Positions 36,642 to 45,907 of a DNA stretch of 64,000 bases are shown in pieces. Numbering within the stretch: the first letter of the stretch is position 1; each line of letters opens with the position of its first letter. The notes beneath the pieces were generated by a model that saw only the letters and a program-made list of their open reading frames with translations, was not told the origin of the DNA and did no database searches. This DNA comes from Pantoea brenneri (lineage in GTDB: Bacteria; Pseudomonadota; Gammaproteobacteria; Enterobacterales; Enterobacteriaceae): the NCBI GenBank assembly GCA_002095305.1, contig MIEI01000008.1, forward strand, positions 30,734 through 94,733. The letters are read 5' to 3'. The position numbers and the translations under genes were made by a program.

Positions 36642-38114
36642 ATGACCACGCGAAATATTGTTGCTATCGATCTCGGCGCATCCAGCGGACGGGTAATGCT
36701 CGCACACTGGGATGCCGCACAGCGCCACCTCAGTCTGCGGCAGGTCCGGCGTTTCGCAAATACCCGTCAGCGCCGTGCCGGCTATGACTGCTGGGATGTG
36801 GCGCTGCTGGAGCAGGAAATCCGTGCCGGTCTGGCGCAGCTGGATGCAGAAGGCGTGGTGCCGGACAGCATCGGGATTGATACCTGGGGCGTGGATATGG
36901 TGCTGCTGGATGCCTGTGGCGAGCAGGTCGGCGAAGCCGTCAGCTACCGTGATGCCCGTACCCACGGCCTGATGGAGCAGGCGCAGCGCGATCTGAGCCA
37001 CAGCGCGATCTATGCCCGCACCGGCATTCAGTTCCTGCCGTTTAATACGCTGTATCAGATGCGCGCACTGCATCAGCAGCAGCCCGACTGGAAGGCCCGC
37101 GTCGCACACGCACTGATGATCCCGGACTATCTGCACTATCGCCTGACCGGTAATCTCAACTGGGAATATACCAACGCCACTACCACGCAGATGCTGAATA
37201 TCGACAGCGGCGAATGGGATCGCGAGCTGCTGGGCTGGGCCGGTGTTGATGCGGCCTGGTTCGGCCAGCCACGGGCACCCGGCAACACGGTCGGCCACTG
37301 GCATAACGCCCACGGCGCGGCGATTCCGGTGATTGCCGTCGCCACCCACGACACCGCCAGCGCGGTGGTGGCGACGCCGCTGATGCAGGAAGATGCCGCC
37401 TATCTCAGTTCCGGCACCTGGTCGTTAATGGGCTTTGAAAGCCTGCAACCTTACGCGTCGGAGGCGGCGTTACGGGCCAACATTACCAATGAAGGCGGCG
37501 CTGAAGGCTACCGCGTGCTGAAGAACATCATGGGATTATGGTTGCTGCAGCGCGTCTGTGATGAGCTACATATCGACGATCTCAGCCAGCTGATCGACCA
37601 AACCGAACGGCAACCGGCCTGCGTGTCGCTGATCAGCCCGAACGATGCGCGCTTCATCAATCCGGACAGCATGGTCAATGAAATCCAGAACGCCTGTGCA
37701 GAGCAGGGCATGCCGGTGCCGCAATCCGCCGCCGCGCTGGCACGCTGCATTTTTGACAGCCTGGCGCTGCTCTACCGTGAAGTGATCGCCGAACTGGCGC
37801 AGCTGCGCGGTAAACCTTTCCGGCAACTGCATGTGGTCGGCGGCGGCAGCCAGAACCACTTTCTCAATCAACTGTGCGCCGATGCCTGTCAGATTACGGT
37901 GCTGGCCGGACCGATTGAAGCCTCAACCCTCGGCAACGTGGGATGTCAGCTGATCGCGCTCGGCGAACTGACCGATGTGGCCGATTTCCGCTGCTGCGTG
38001 GTCAACAATTTTCCGCTCAAAACCTTTGAACCGCAAACAAACAGCGCCTTTGGTGCCAGTCAGGCACGTTTCACGGCGCTGAGCCAACCCGCTAAGGAAC
38101 TCGCTTATGACTAA
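36642..38114 (+). CDS. rhaB: Rhamnulokinase RhaB
   Basis: Phosphorylates L-rhamnulose to L-rhamnulose 1-phosphate with ATP. FGGY-type sugar kinase: phosphate-1 motif [14 protein letters not shown] at residues 6-19, [13 protein letters not shown], the substrate segment HDTASAV, and the adenosine motif [14 protein letters not shown]. Length 490 residues (E. coli 489). The start at 36642 follows E. coli; AGGA is 12 bases upstream, a long spacing, and a three-codon frame (Met-Leu-Pro-stop) lies between and overlaps the rhaB ATG. rhaA begins 8 bases before the rhaB stop. Confidence 0.94.
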   Translation: MTTRNIVAIDLGASSGRVMLAHWDAAQRHLSLRQVRRFANTRQRRAGYDCWDVALLEQEIRAGLAQLDAEGVVPDSIGIDTWGVDMVLLDACGEQVGEAVSYRDARTHGLMEQAQRDLSHSAIYARTGIQFLPFNTLYQMRALHQQQPDWKARVAHALMIPDYLHYRLTGNLNWEYTNATTTQMLNIDSGEWDRELLGWAGVDAAWFGQPRAPGNTVGHWHNAHGAAIPVIAVATHDTASAVVATPLMQEDAAYLSSGTWSLMGFESLQPYASEAALRANITNEGGAEGYRVLKNIMGLWLLQRVCDELHIDDLSQLIDQTERQPACVSLISPNDARFINPDSMVNEIQNACAEQGMPVPQSAAALARCIFDSLALLYREVIAELAQLRGKPFRQLHVVGGGSQNHFLNQLCADACQITVLAGPIEASTLGNVGCQLIALGELTDVADFRCCVVNNFPLKTFEPQTNSAFGASQARFTALSQPAKELAYD

Positions 38115-39363
38115 GCAGATTGAACAGGCTTTTGAACTGGCTAAACAACGCTACGCCGACATTGGGGTGGATGTTGAACAGGCCATCCGTCAGCTGGATG
38201 CGATTCCGGTCTCAATGCACTGCTGGCAGGGGGATGATGTGCGGGGCTTCGAAAACCCGCAGGGCGCATTAACCGGCGGTATTCAGGCGACCGGCAACTA
38301 TCCGGGACGCGCCCGTAATGCCGGTGAACTGCGTAACGATATCGACAAAGCGATGTCGCTGATCCCCGGCGCGAAACGTCTCAATCTGCACGCCATCTAT
38401 CTGGAAAGTGACAAACCGGTGGCGCGTGATGAGATTGAGCCGGAACACTTTGCCAACTGGGTCAGCTGGGCCAAAGAGCATAAGCTGGGACTCGACTTCA
38501 ATCCCAGCTGCTTTTCACATCCGCTGAGTGCCGACGGTTTCACCCTGTCACATGCTGATAAAACCATTCGTCAGTTCTGGATCGATCACTGTAAAGCCAG
38601 CCGCCGGATTTCCGCCTCGTTTGGTGAGCAGCTGGGCACCCCGTCGGTGATGAATATCTGGGTGCCCGACGGCATGAAAGATATCACCATCGATCGGCTG
38701 GCACCGCGCCAGCGACTGATGAGCGCGCTGGATGAAATCATCGCCGATAAACTGAATCCGCAACATCACATCGATGCGGTGGAGAGCAAGCTGTTTGGTA
38801 TCGGCGCTGAAAGCTACACCGTGGGCTCCAACGAGTTTTTCCTCGGTTACGCGGCCAGCCGTCAGACCGCGCTGACGCTGGATGCCGGTCACTTCCATCC
38901 GACTGAAGTCATCTCCGATAAAATCTCCGCCGCCATGCTCTACGTGCCGCGTCTGTTGCTGCACGTCAGCCGGCCGGTGCGCTGGGACAGCGATCACGTG
39001 GTGCTGCTCGATGATGAGACCCAGGCGATCGCCAGTGAGATTGTTCGCCATCAGCTGTTTGACAAAGTGCACATCGGGCTCGACTTCTTTGATGCCTCGA
39101 TCAACCGCATTGCAGCCTGGGTCATCGGCACCCGCAACGCCAAAAAAGCGCTGCTGCGCGCCCTGCTGGAACCGACCGATCGCCTGCGCCAGGTCGAAGC
39201 GGCAGGCGATTACACCGCCCGACTGGCGCTGCTGGAAGAGCAGAAATCACTGCCGTGGCAGGCGATCTGGGAAGCGTGGTGCCTGCGCCACGACGTGCCA
39301 GCCGATGCCAGCTGGCTGAGCGATGTCCGTCACTACGAACAACACATCTTGAGCCAACGTTAA
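38107..39363 (+). CDS. rhaA: L-rhamnose isomerase RhaA
   Basis: Converts L-rhamnose to L-rhamnulose; cytoplasmic metal-dependent TIM barrel. Metal-site segments are readable: HAIYLESD, the [23 protein letters not shown] block (about residues 125-147), [10 protein letters not shown] (about 258-267) and WDSDHVV. Length 418 residues (E. coli 419) with high similarity throughout. AAGGAA lies inside the rhaB end; the genes overlap by 8 bases. Confidence 0.97.
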   Translation: MTKQIEQAFELAKQRYADIGVDVEQAIRQLDAIPVSMHCWQGDDVRGFENPQGALTGGIQATGNYPGRARNAGELRNDIDKAMSLIPGAKRLNLHAIYLESDKPVARDEIEPEHFANWVSWAKEHKLGLDFNPSCFSHPLSADGFTLSHADKTIRQFWIDHCKASRRISASFGEQLGTPSVMNIWVPDGMKDITIDRLAPRQRLMSALDEIIADKLNPQHHIDAVESKLFGIGAESYTVGSNEFFLGYAASRQTALTLDAGHFHPTEVISDKISAAMLYVPRLLLHVSRPVRWDSDHVVLLDDETQAIASEIVRHQLFDKVHIGLDFFDASINRIAAWVIGTRNAKKALLRALLEPTDRLRQVEAAGDYTARLALLEEQKSLPWQAIWEAWCLRHDVPADASWLSDVRHYEQHILSQR

Positions 39364-39373
39364 GGATTTCACT

Positions 39374-40216
39374 ATGCAAAGCATTCTTTCTTCCTGGTTT
39401 GTTAAGGGAATGGTCAAAGCCACCAGTGATATGTGGCTGAAGGGCTGGGATGAGCGTAACGGTGGGAACGTCAGTCTGCGTCTGCTGGAGGAGGAGGTGA
39501 AACCTTTTGCGGCCGATTTCTATCCGGAGCCGCGCTGCATTGAACTGACACAGCCGGCGCCTGCGCTGGCAAACTGCTGGTTCCTGGTGACCGGATCGGG
39601 CAAGTTCTTCCGCAACGTGCAACTCGATCCCGCCGATTGCCTGGCACTGCTGCAGGTCGATGACAAAGGACTCTCATTCAAAATTCACTGGGGGCTGTCG
39701 AATGGCGGCCTGCCAACCTCTGAACTCGCCTCACACTTCCAGTCGCACGGCGTGCGTAAAGCGGTCAGCAACGGCGCTGATCGGGTGATCATGCATTGCC
39801 ACGCCACCCATTTTATGGCGTTAAGTTATGTGGTTGAACTGGATTCGGCGCGCTTTACCCGCTTGCTGTGGGAAGGCAGCACGGAATGTCTGGTGGTATT
39901 CCCGGATGGCGTCGGCATTCTGCCGTGGATGGTGCCCGGCACTGACGGTATCGGGGCCGCCACGGCGGAGCAGATGCAGTCGCATAGCCTGGTAATGTGG
40001 CCGTTCCACGGCATCTTTGGCAGCGGGCCGACCCTGGATGAAACCTTTGGCCTGATCGATACCGCCGAAAAATCCTCTGAAGTGATCGTCAAGGTGCTGT
40101 CGATGGGTGGCATCCGCCAGAGTATCACTACCGAACAACTGGTGGCGCTGGGTGAACGCTTCGGGGTCAATCCGTGGCAGGCTGCGCTGGATGTGGGGCC
40201 TGCCAATGCTTCGTAG
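39374..40216 (+). CDS. rhaD: Rhamnulose-1-phosphate aldolase RhaD
   Basis: Class II aldolase that splits L-rhamnulose 1-phosphate into dihydroxyacetone phosphate and L-lactaldehyde. Visible: GGNVSLRL near the N-terminus, phosphate-binding [10 protein letters not shown], and the zinc motif [12 protein letters not shown] (His at about 141 and 143), with a third zinc histidine further on near residue 212. Length 280 residues, six more than E. coli. AAGGA precedes the ATG by 7 bases. rhaM overlaps its end by 11 bases. Lactaldehyde can be oxidised by AldA in this window. Confidence 0.96.
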   Translation: MQSILSSWFVKGMVKATSDMWLKGWDERNGGNVSLRLLEEEVKPFAADFYPEPRCIELTQPAPALANCWFLVTGSGKFFRNVQLDPADCLALLQVDDKGLSFKIHWGLSNGGLPTSELASHFQSHGVRKAVSNGADRVIMHCHATHFMALSYVVELDSARFTRLLWEGSTECLVVFPDGVGILPWMVPGTDGIGAATAEQMQSHSLVMWPFHGIFGSGPTLDETFGLIDTAEKSSEVIVKVLSMGGIRQSITTEQLVALGERFGVNPWQAALDVGPANAS

Positions 40217-40520
40217 AGCCTTTGTGATGCAGGTGAATGCGGATTGCCACGCCGAATATCAGCGACGCCACTCGCCGATCTGGCCGGAGCTGGCAGAAAC
40301 GCTGAAGGCGCACGGGGCGCACAACTATGCTATCTGGCTGGATGCGGAGCGTAATCTGCTGTTTGCCAGCGTTGAGATTGAGTCGGAAGCGCGCTGGGAG
40401 GCGGTTGCCCGCACCGAAGTATGTCAGCGCTGGTGGGCATCAATGAAAGACCTGATGCCGTCAAATCAGGACAACAGTCCGGTCAGTCAGCCGTTAAAGC
40501 CGGTTTTCTTCCTCGAATGA
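40206..40520 (+). CDS. rhaM: L-rhamnose mutarotase RhaM
   Basis: Interconverts alpha- and beta-L-rhamnose so that the isomerase receives its preferred anomer. 104 residues, exactly the E. coli length, starting [11 protein letters not shown] and containing [13 protein letters not shown] with the active-site histidine at about 22, AHNYAIWLD and the CQRWW motif near 78. It overlaps rhaD by 11 bases and ends the rha operon before a terminator. Confidence 0.95.
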   Translation: MLRRAFVMQVNADCHAEYQRRHSPIWPELAETLKAHGAHNYAIWLDAERNLLFASVEIESEARWEAVARTEVCQRWWASMKDLMPSNQDNSPVSQPLKPVFFLE

Positions 40521-40540
40521 GGACGGCCTGAAAAGCAACA

Positions 40541-40570
40541 AGGGCGGCAATCGCCGCCCTGATTTTATTT
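40541..40570. terminator. Terminator between rhaM and the TetR gene
   Basis: Perfect 8-base arms (40541-40548 and 40553-40560), AATC loop, followed by GATTTTATTT on the plus strand; convergent gene on the other side. Confidence 0.75.
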
Positions 40571-41219
40571 ACGCTTTATGCTGACAGAGTCCGGTCAGCG
40601 TCGGCCACATCGCCATCAGCGTATCAATGATGCTGTCGAGATCGTCCCGCTGCACCCCTTCACGCGCCCGCACCGACATGCCTTGCAGCATACAGCCCAG
40701 ATAGCGCGCGAGCGCCGCGATATTCACTGATTCGCTCAGTTCACCACGCTGCTGGCGGGTCAGCAGAAAGTCGCTAAGCGTACTCTCCTGCGACTGATGC
40801 TGCTGCTGCAACATGCTGGCGATCTCGGCAGAAGCCGCTGACAGGGTGGTGGAGGTGCAGATAAAGAAACAGCCGCCGGGCGAATCGCGATCGGTAAAGC
40901 AGGCGGCGGTTGCACGGAAATAACCCTCGATCGCCTGATCGACCGGCAACGCATCATTGCCGAGCGCCGCGTCACGCCAGGCACTGAATTTCTCCACGTA
41001 GCGCTCCATCGCGGCCCGGAACAACCCCTCTTTATTGACAAACTCGGCGTAGAGCGTGGGCGCTTTCGCCCCGGTTGCCGCTACCAGATCGGCCAGCGAG
41101 GTCCCCTCATAACCGTGGGTCCAGAACAGGGTAAGCGCTTTATCGAGCGCAGCTTCACGGTCGAAAACTTTTGGCCGACCGCGGCACTTCTTCACATCGC
41201 AATCCTGAACCTGGCTCAT
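40569..41219 (-). CDS. TetR/AcrR-family transcriptional regulator
   Basis: One-component regulator of 216 residues. The N-terminal helix-turn-helix spans about residues 18-62 (ALTLFWTHGYEGTSLADLVAATGAKAPTLYAEFVNKEGLF). The C-terminal ligand domain contains three cysteines (CFTD, GGCFFIC) and could be redox- or metal-responsive, though that is a guess. GAGGAT lies 3 to 4 bases before the ATG. It is divergent from two small secreted-protein genes; an imperfect palindrome occurs once next to each start in mirror orientation, so it probably represses both itself and them. Confidence 0.88.
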   Translation of the reverse strand: MSQVQDCDVKKCRGRPKVFDREAALDKALTLFWTHGYEGTSLADLVAATGAKAPTLYAEFVNKEGLFRAAMERYVEKFSAWRDAALGNDALPVDQAIEGYFRATAACFTDRDSPGGCFFICTSTTLSAASAEIASMLQQQHQSQESTLSDFLLTRQQRGELSESVNIAALARYLGCMLQGMSVRAREGVQRDDLDSIIDTLMAMWPTLTGLCQHKA

Positions 41220-41246
41220 ATATCCTCACGGGTTGTGAAACACCCT

Positions 41247-41266
41247 ATTAAATTACCGATCATTAA
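41247..41266 (-). promoter_or_regulatory. TetR operator-like site, gene-proximal copy
   Basis: On the minus strand it reads TTAATGATCGGTAATTTAAT. The core TTAATGATCGGTAA is an imperfect dyad around GATC. It lies 28 bases upstream of the TetR start. The other copy is at 41454-41473, in opposite orientation, with 18 of 20 bases identical. Confidence 0.6.
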
Positions 41267-41453
41267 TAAATTGTGCAAGGGCTGGCGCATTCTGCGCTGA
41301 AGGCGGTTGCCATTTTGTGCGACGGCGCGCGGATATCGCCCCTAAGGTTAAGTGAAAAAGGGGGCTGAAGCCCATAATCACGCCACTTCGCGAATAAAAT
41401 AACGCTCATTAAATAAATATTGACGGCTGACCATAATCGGGCCTATCATTTAG

Positions 41454-41473
41454 TTAATGATCGTTAATTAAAT
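41454..41473 (+). promoter_or_regulatory. TetR operator-like site, copy near the YhcN-like genes
   Basis: TTAATGATCGTTAATTAAAT, with the near-perfect dyad TTAAYGATCRTTAA at its core, 45 bases upstream of the start of the first small gene. It mirrors the site at 41247-41266. Confidence 0.6.
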
Positions 41474-41517
41474 AACGACACACATTTTTCCACTACCGAA
41501 TATTGAGAGAGCAACCT

Positions 41518-41775
41518 ATGAAAAGCATCAAACTGAGTCTGGCCGCACTGGCACTTTCTACCCTGACATTTGGCGCATTCGCCGCTGATCAGGTCAGCAG
41601 CGACCCAATCAACCAGCAGCCGGTTGGCACCATTTCTGTCCAGGGCGGCAGCAACCTCAATTCCCTTGAAGCGCAGCTAAATGCCAAAGCGGATGAAGCG
41701 GGTGCCAAATCATTCCGTATCACCTCAACCAGTGGTCAGAACAAATTGCACGGCACCGCCGTGATTTATCAGTAA
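41518..41775 (+). CDS. YhcN/BhsA-type DUF1471 secreted protein (first of tandem pair)
   Basis: 85 residues: a signal peptide (MKSIKLSLAALALSTLTFGAFA) then one DUF1471 domain with the pattern VGTISVQGGSNLNSLEAQLNAKADEAGAKSFRI...GTAVIY. Members such as BhsA, YhcN and McbA are periplasmic or outer-membrane stress and biofilm proteins in E. coli. Start at the ATG at 41518 after GAGAG; an upstream ATG at 41503 has no site. It is followed after 24 bases by a paralogue and is divergent from the TetR gene, whose palindromic site lies upstream. Confidence 0.85.
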   Translation: MKSIKLSLAALALSTLTFGAFAADQVSSDPINQQPVGTISVQGGSNLNSLEAQLNAKADEAGAKSFRITSTSGQNKLHGTAVIYQ

Positions 41776-41799
41776 TTAACTGTTGAGAAGGGGTTCGTT

Positions 41800-42057
41800 A
41801 TGAAAAGTATCAGTATGATGGTGGTGGCTGCGCTACTCGGCAGCCTCTCCTTTGCCAGCGTGGCGGCTCAGCAGGTCACTCAATCGCCGCTCGATCAGCA
41901 AAAAATTGGCGTGATCAGCGCGACAGGTAGCACCAACCTGACCTCGCTGGAACAGCAACTGTCAGACCGGGCCAGCGATGTCGGTGCAAAGTCTTTCCGC
42001 ATCACTTCGACCTCTGGCAACAACAACCTGCATGGCACCGCAGTCATTTATAAGTAA
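41800..42057 (+). CDS. YhcN/BhsA-type DUF1471 secreted protein (second of tandem pair)
   Basis: 85 residues, the same layout as the upstream gene and clearly a duplicate: signal peptide ending SVAA, then IGVISATGSTNLTSLEQQLS and the shared AKSFRITSTSG and GTAVIYK blocks. GAGAAGGGG precedes the ATG. The last six codons plus stop are repeated once, immediately and in frame, after the stop (42058-42078). A strong terminator follows. Presumably co-transcribed with its paralogue under the TetR regulator. Confidence 0.85.
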   Translation: MKSISMMVVAALLGSLSFASVAAQQVTQSPLDQQKIGVISATGSTNLTSLEQQLSDRASDVGAKSFRITSTSGNNNLHGTAVIYK

Positions 42058-42078
42058 ACCGCAGTCATTTATAAATAA
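42037..42078. repeat. 21-base tandem duplication at a gene end
   Basis: Bases 42037-42057 (codons for TAVIYK and the stop) are followed directly by a second copy at 42058-42078 that differs at one base (G to A). The second copy keeps the frame and again ends in TAA. Confidence 0.9.
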
Positions 42079-42086
42079 GATGAAAC

Positions 42087-42122
42087 AGGCTTCAGATAAC
42101 CACTTATCTGAAGCCTTTTTTC
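42087..42122. terminator. Strong terminator after the YhcN-like pair
   Basis: Perfect 13-base arms (42087-42099 and 42104-42116), CCAC loop, then a run of six T on the plus strand. It abuts the convergent sotB stop. Confidence 0.9.
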
Positions 42123-43306
42123 TAGCCGTTACTGCGTAATTGCGGGTAGCGGCGGAAGATATAGACACACCACAACAGCGCGACCAGACCGATCATCCCA
42201 CCGACATTGCCCACATCCGCCATCTGCAGATGCAGACTGACCTGATTACCCAACAGCGCACCTGCGCCAATGCCGATATTATAAATACCCGACATCAGCG
42301 ACATCGCAACGTCTGTGGCATCAGGCGCCAGTGATAGCACCCGTACCTGCATGCCCAGGCCAATCATCATCATCGCCATTCCCCAGATCACACACAGGGT
42401 GGAGATTGCAGCAGGACGAACCGCAGCAAAAATCAGCAGTCCCATGCAAAGTGTAATCAGCGCGATGGCGGCGATCAGCAGACCAGAGGGGAATTTATTA
42501 CCCAGCGAACTGAACAGTACGCTGCCGATAATGCCGGCCGATCCGAACAGCAGCAGCAATAGGGTGGTGAAGTTCTCACCCGAGTGGGCCACCGCCTGCA
42601 TAAAGGGTTCGATATAGCTATAAGCGGTGTAGTGCGCGGTCACCACCAGCGTCACCAACAGATACATACTGACTAACGCCGGACGACGGAACAGCATCGG
42701 CACGCTGCTCAGTGAACCGGTATGTTCACTCGGCAGACGCGGCAGGATCCGCACCAGCATAATCATCAGCACCAGCGCCGAGAGGCCAATGGCACCAAAG
42801 GTGGTACGCCAGCCGAGATACTGACCCACCACGCGGCCAATTGGCACGCCCAGCACCATCGCAAGCGCCGTACCGGTTGCCAGCATGCTCAGCGCCTGGG
42901 TTTTCTTGCCCGCCGGGGCGACGCGGATCGCCAGCGATGCGGTGATCGACCAGAACACCGCGTGCGACAGCGCGATACCGATACGCGAGACGATCAGCGA
43001 ACGGAAGTCCCACGCCACGGTTGACAGCACATGGCTGATGATAAAAATCAGGAACAGCACGCCGAGCAGCATTCGTCGCTCAATATTGCGGGTCAGCAGC
43101 ATCAGCGGCAGCGAGAGCAGCGCCACCACCCAGGCATAGATGGTGAGCATAATGCCGACATCAGCGGTCTGCATCGAGAAATCAGCTGCGATATCCGATA
43201 GCAGGCCAACCGGCACAAATTCGGTGGTGTTGAAAACAAAAGCGGCAATAGCCAGCAACACCACGCGAAGCCAGGCAGTTTTACGTGAAACAGTCGTTGA
43301 TTGCAT
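42122..43306 (-). CDS. sotB: Sugar efflux transporter SotB (YdeA)
   Basis: Twelve-helix MFS exporter (DHA1 type) linked in E. coli to efflux of L-arabinose and IPTG. 394 residues, beginning with [10 protein letters not shown] and [21 protein letters not shown], and containing the family block [15 protein letters not shown], all very similar to E. coli SotB (396). The ATG at 43306 has no good ribosome site. A CRP-like dyad lies at 43363-43378. Confidence 0.92.
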   Translation of the reverse strand: MQSTTVSRKTAWLRVVLLAIAAFVFNTTEFVPVGLLSDIAADFSMQTADVGIMLTIYAWVVALLSLPLMLLTRNIERRMLLGVLFLIFIISHVLSTVAWDFRSLIVSRIGIALSHAVFWSITASLAIRVAPAGKKTQALSMLATGTALAMVLGVPIGRVVGQYLGWRTTFGAIGLSALVLMIMLVRILPRLPSEHTGSLSSVPMLFRRPALVSMYLLVTLVVTAHYTAYSYIEPFMQAVAHSGENFTTLLLLLFGSAGIIGSVLFSSLGNKFPSGLLIAAIALITLCMGLLIFAAVRPAAISTLCVIWGMAMMMIGLGMQVRVLSLAPDATDVAMSLMSGIYNIGIGAGALLGNQVSLHLQMADVGNVGGMIGLVALLWCVYIFRRYPQLRSNG

Positions 43307-43362
43307 GAGGAGTCAAATCAGTCAGAACAGCGAATTCGGATGTGGCAGAAACATCCAGCGAA

Positions 43363-43378
43363 AGTGACCTGCGTCACA
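43363..43378. promoter_or_regulatory. CRP-like site upstream of sotB
   Basis: AGTGACCTGCGTCACA matches TGTGA-N6-TCACA at 9 of 10 positions, centred about 64 bases before the sotB start. Sequence match only. Confidence 0.45.
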
Positions 43379-43481
43379 AATTACTGACTATTGTAGTGAA
43401 TAAACCGGGAAGAGGAACCTTATAAACCGTTTTTAATCCTGAATATTTTTTATCGGCCTGTGGCAGGGCGATAGCCTGAGG

Positions 43482-44024
43482 TTATTGACCGTGTCGCCGT
43501 GCCGGCATCATGCGCATCAGGGTGTTGTCTTTCAGCAGATAATGATGAAACAGCGCCGCCGCCGCGTGCAGTCCGATTAACCAGTATCCAAGCGGAGCCA
43601 GCGTCTCATGCCAGTCAATCAGCATATCCGCCAGATCAAAATTGGGTTCCGCCGCCACCGGCATGCTGATGCCAAACAGCCACCATTCACGGCCTTTCAG
43701 ATAGCGTGATGTCAGACCGAGTATCGGCAGGGTAATAAACAGCGCATAGATAAGGGTGTGAGTCAGATGTGCCAGCCCGGTCTGCCAGCGTCGGGCGGCA
43801 GGAACAATCGGCGGAGAACGATGCCGGGTACGCAGCACCAGACGAGCAATCATCAACACCAGCACCGACGCGCCCGCGCTGAAATGGGTGATGATCATCG
43901 CATAACCCTGCCATGAACCGCGCTGAGCAAAACCGCGCAGTTCAATGGTGGCGTAGGCCGTCGCCACCAGTAAAAAGGTCAGCCAGTGAAGGGCGATCTG
44001 AGAGCCCGCAAACTTTTCCCGCAT
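43482..44024 (-). CDS. cybB: Cytochrome b561 CybB
   Basis: Inner-membrane dihaem cytochrome that passes electrons from ubiquinol to superoxide in E. coli. 180 residues with four membrane helices at about 12-28, 44-62, 87-108 and 145-163. Haem-ligand histidines are visible: H13 (IALHWLTF), one in ITHFSAGAS, one in LTHTLIYALF, and HAAAALFHHYLLKDNTLMRMMP at the end. E. coli CybB is 176 residues with the same C-terminal motif. It stands alone. Confidence 0.93.
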   Translation of the reverse strand: MREKFAGSQIALHWLTFLLVATAYATIELRGFAQRGSWQGYAMIITHFSAGASVLVLMIARLVLRTRHRSPPIVPAARRWQTGLAHLTHTLIYALFITLPILGLTSRYLKGREWWLFGISMPVAAEPNFDLADMLIDWHETLAPLGYWLIGLHAAAALFHHYLLKDNTLMRMMPARRHGQ

Positions 44025-44126
44025 GGTAAAACCCGTTAAAGAGAATCAGGAGTTCTAACATAACGGAAAATGGCGGAAAATCTTAACAAATTAGCGCAGC
44101 GCGAGCCTTGCTCAATCGCGGTCAGG

Positions 44127-44387
44127 CTAACGTGAGGTCAGGGTATGTTTCAGGGCCACACCAGGCTGTGGATCAGCATCGGAATGGCGAGGGGATGGAC
44201 AGCAGGTTTCACAGCCCATCGCGCCAGAATAATACTTTTTGGCCTGCAGGATAGCCGCATTGACGTGGTAAAAACTGCCGAGAAACAGCCGGTCAGCCGG
44301 CGCGGCCAGGAAGGGGCAGCCCGCAGCATGCACCACATGGTTATGGTTGTAACCTGATTGTTTGTTCACGTAATAGTAGAGAGCCAC
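44127..44387 (-). CDS. Hypothetical small protein with HxxxC and CxxC motifs
   Basis: 86 residues from the GTG at 44387, chosen because AGGA lies 6 bases before it. The sequence VALYYYVNKQSG opens the protein; VVHAAGCPFL and MGCETCCPSP supply a histidine and three to four cysteines that could bind metal. I recall similar unnamed proteins in enterobacteria with the same pattern, but no function. It lies between cybB and ynfM, all on the minus strand, 102 bases downstream-side from cybB. Confidence 0.65.
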   Translation of the reverse strand: MALYYYVNKQSGYNHNHVVHAAGCPFLAAPADRLFLGSFYHVNAAILQAKKYYSGAMGCETCCPSPRHSDADPQPGVALKHTLTSR

Positions 44388-44558
44388 AGGCGGTCCTTTT
44401 TGCTGTGTTAAGCGACAGAAGTAAGCAAATGTCACAATCAGACCGATTATAGCGGGAAAAGCGCATTATGTTCCGGCTGGACCTGAAAGTTGTCTCAACA
44501 GCGCAGATAAAATCGCCCGGCGCAGTGGCCGGGCCAGCAATTCAGAGGGAACAGGGGA

Positions 44559-45812
44559 TCAAAGCTTTTTACACTGCAACCGCCAGGCCACCAGCAGAGC
44601 CAGCAGTAGCAGGGCGCTGATAAACAGCGTGATACCCATCCAGCCATAGTTATGCCAGAACACCCCGCCCAGCGTCCCGGCCACGCTGGACCCGACGTAA
44701 TAGCTGAACAGATAGAGTGAAGAAGCCTGACCGCGTGCACGGCGGGCTCGTGGGCCAATCCAACTGCTGGCAACCGCATGGGCGGCAAAAAAACCGGCGG
44801 TGAACAGCATCATGCCGGGCAAAATCAGCCACAGCGAATTAAAGGCAGTGAACAACAGGCCAGCCAGCATAATCGCGGTAGCGCCGAGCATCACCGGCCC
44901 CCGTCCCAGCCGGCTGGTTAACGCACCCGCTTTCGGCGAACTCCATGAGCCGGTGAGGTAGACCACCGACAGCAGACCCACCACTGCCTGGCTGAGATGC
45001 CAGGGCGCATCCAGTAAACGGTAGCCGATGTAGTTAAACAACGTGACAAAGGCTCCCATCAGCAGAAAGCCTTCTGCAAACAGCCACGGCAGCCCTTCAT
45101 CGCGCCAGTGCAGACGAAAATTAATCAGCAGGTTACGGGGGCGCAGAGAGGTGGCGCGGAAATGGCGCGACGCCGGCAGGATTTTCCAGAACATCACCGC
45201 TGAAGCCAGGGAAAAGCAGCCGATAACCGCAATCGCCACCCGCCATGAGAAAAAGTCGGTCAGCACCCCGCTCAGCAGGCGGCCACTCATGCCGCCGATG
45301 GAATTACCGCTGATGTACAGCCCCATTGAGAACGCCACCACCCGCGGGTCCATCTCTTCACTCAGATAGGTCATGCCGACTGCGGCGACCCCGCTCAGCG
45401 CCAGGCCCATCAATGCGCGCATGATCAGAATGCCGTGCCAGCTGGTCATGGTGGCGGAGATCAGGGTACAGAGGGCGGCCAGCATCAGCGCGGTGACCAT
45501 TACAGACTTGCGTCCGACCGCATCAGACAGCGGGCCGGTCACCAGCAGGCCCAGCGCCATCAGTCCGGTGGAGATGGAGAGTGACAGGCTGCTGGTCGCG
45601 GGCGACACGCCAAACTGCTGCGACAGCACCGGCAATATTGGCTGGACACAGTAGAGCAGGGCAAAGGTGGCGAGACCGGCTGAAAACAGGGCCAGCGTGA
45701 CGCGCATAAACTGCGGCGTTCCGCGGGTAATCCAGCCCGATGCAGCCAGCGATTCTGGCGATCTGCATCCTGCGTCATCCGCAACGGTTCCTGCCTGAGT
45801 AGTGCGACCCAC
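44559..45812 (-). CDS. ynfM: MFS transporter YnfM
   Basis: Inner-membrane carrier of the DHA1 group, 417 residues from the GTG at 45812 (AAGGAA 5 bases before). Motifs: GPLSDAVGRKSVM between helices 2 and 3, LSGVAAVGMTYLSEE and ASSWIGPRARRARGQASSLYLFSYYVGSS. E. coli YnfM has the same length; it is a putative arabinose and drug exporter. It is divergent from ynfL, as in E. coli, and ynfL presumably regulates it. In E. coli asr is its neighbour; here asr is 44 kb away. Confidence 0.92.
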   Translation of the reverse strand: MGRTTQAGTVADDAGCRSPESLAASGWITRGTPQFMRVTLALFSAGLATFALLYCVQPILPVLSQQFGVSPATSSLSLSISTGLMALGLLVTGPLSDAVGRKSVMVTALMLAALCTLISATMTSWHGILIMRALMGLALSGVAAVGMTYLSEEMDPRVVAFSMGLYISGNSIGGMSGRLLSGVLTDFFSWRVAIAVIGCFSLASAVMFWKILPASRHFRATSLRPRNLLINFRLHWRDEGLPWLFAEGFLLMGAFVTLFNYIGYRLLDAPWHLSQAVVGLLSVVYLTGSWSSPKAGALTSRLGRGPVMLGATAIMLAGLLFTAFNSLWLILPGMMLFTAGFFAAHAVASSWIGPRARRARGQASSLYLFSYYVGSSVAGTLGGVFWHNYGWMGITLFISALLLLALLVAWRLQCKKL

Positions 45813-45907
45813 AATCTTTCCTTAGTGATAAAAAACCTGTCGTCAGCTTAGAAAAGGCTGATTATGATGTCTAATATATTAATAATCTCAAATAAGACGT
45901 TAAAGAT

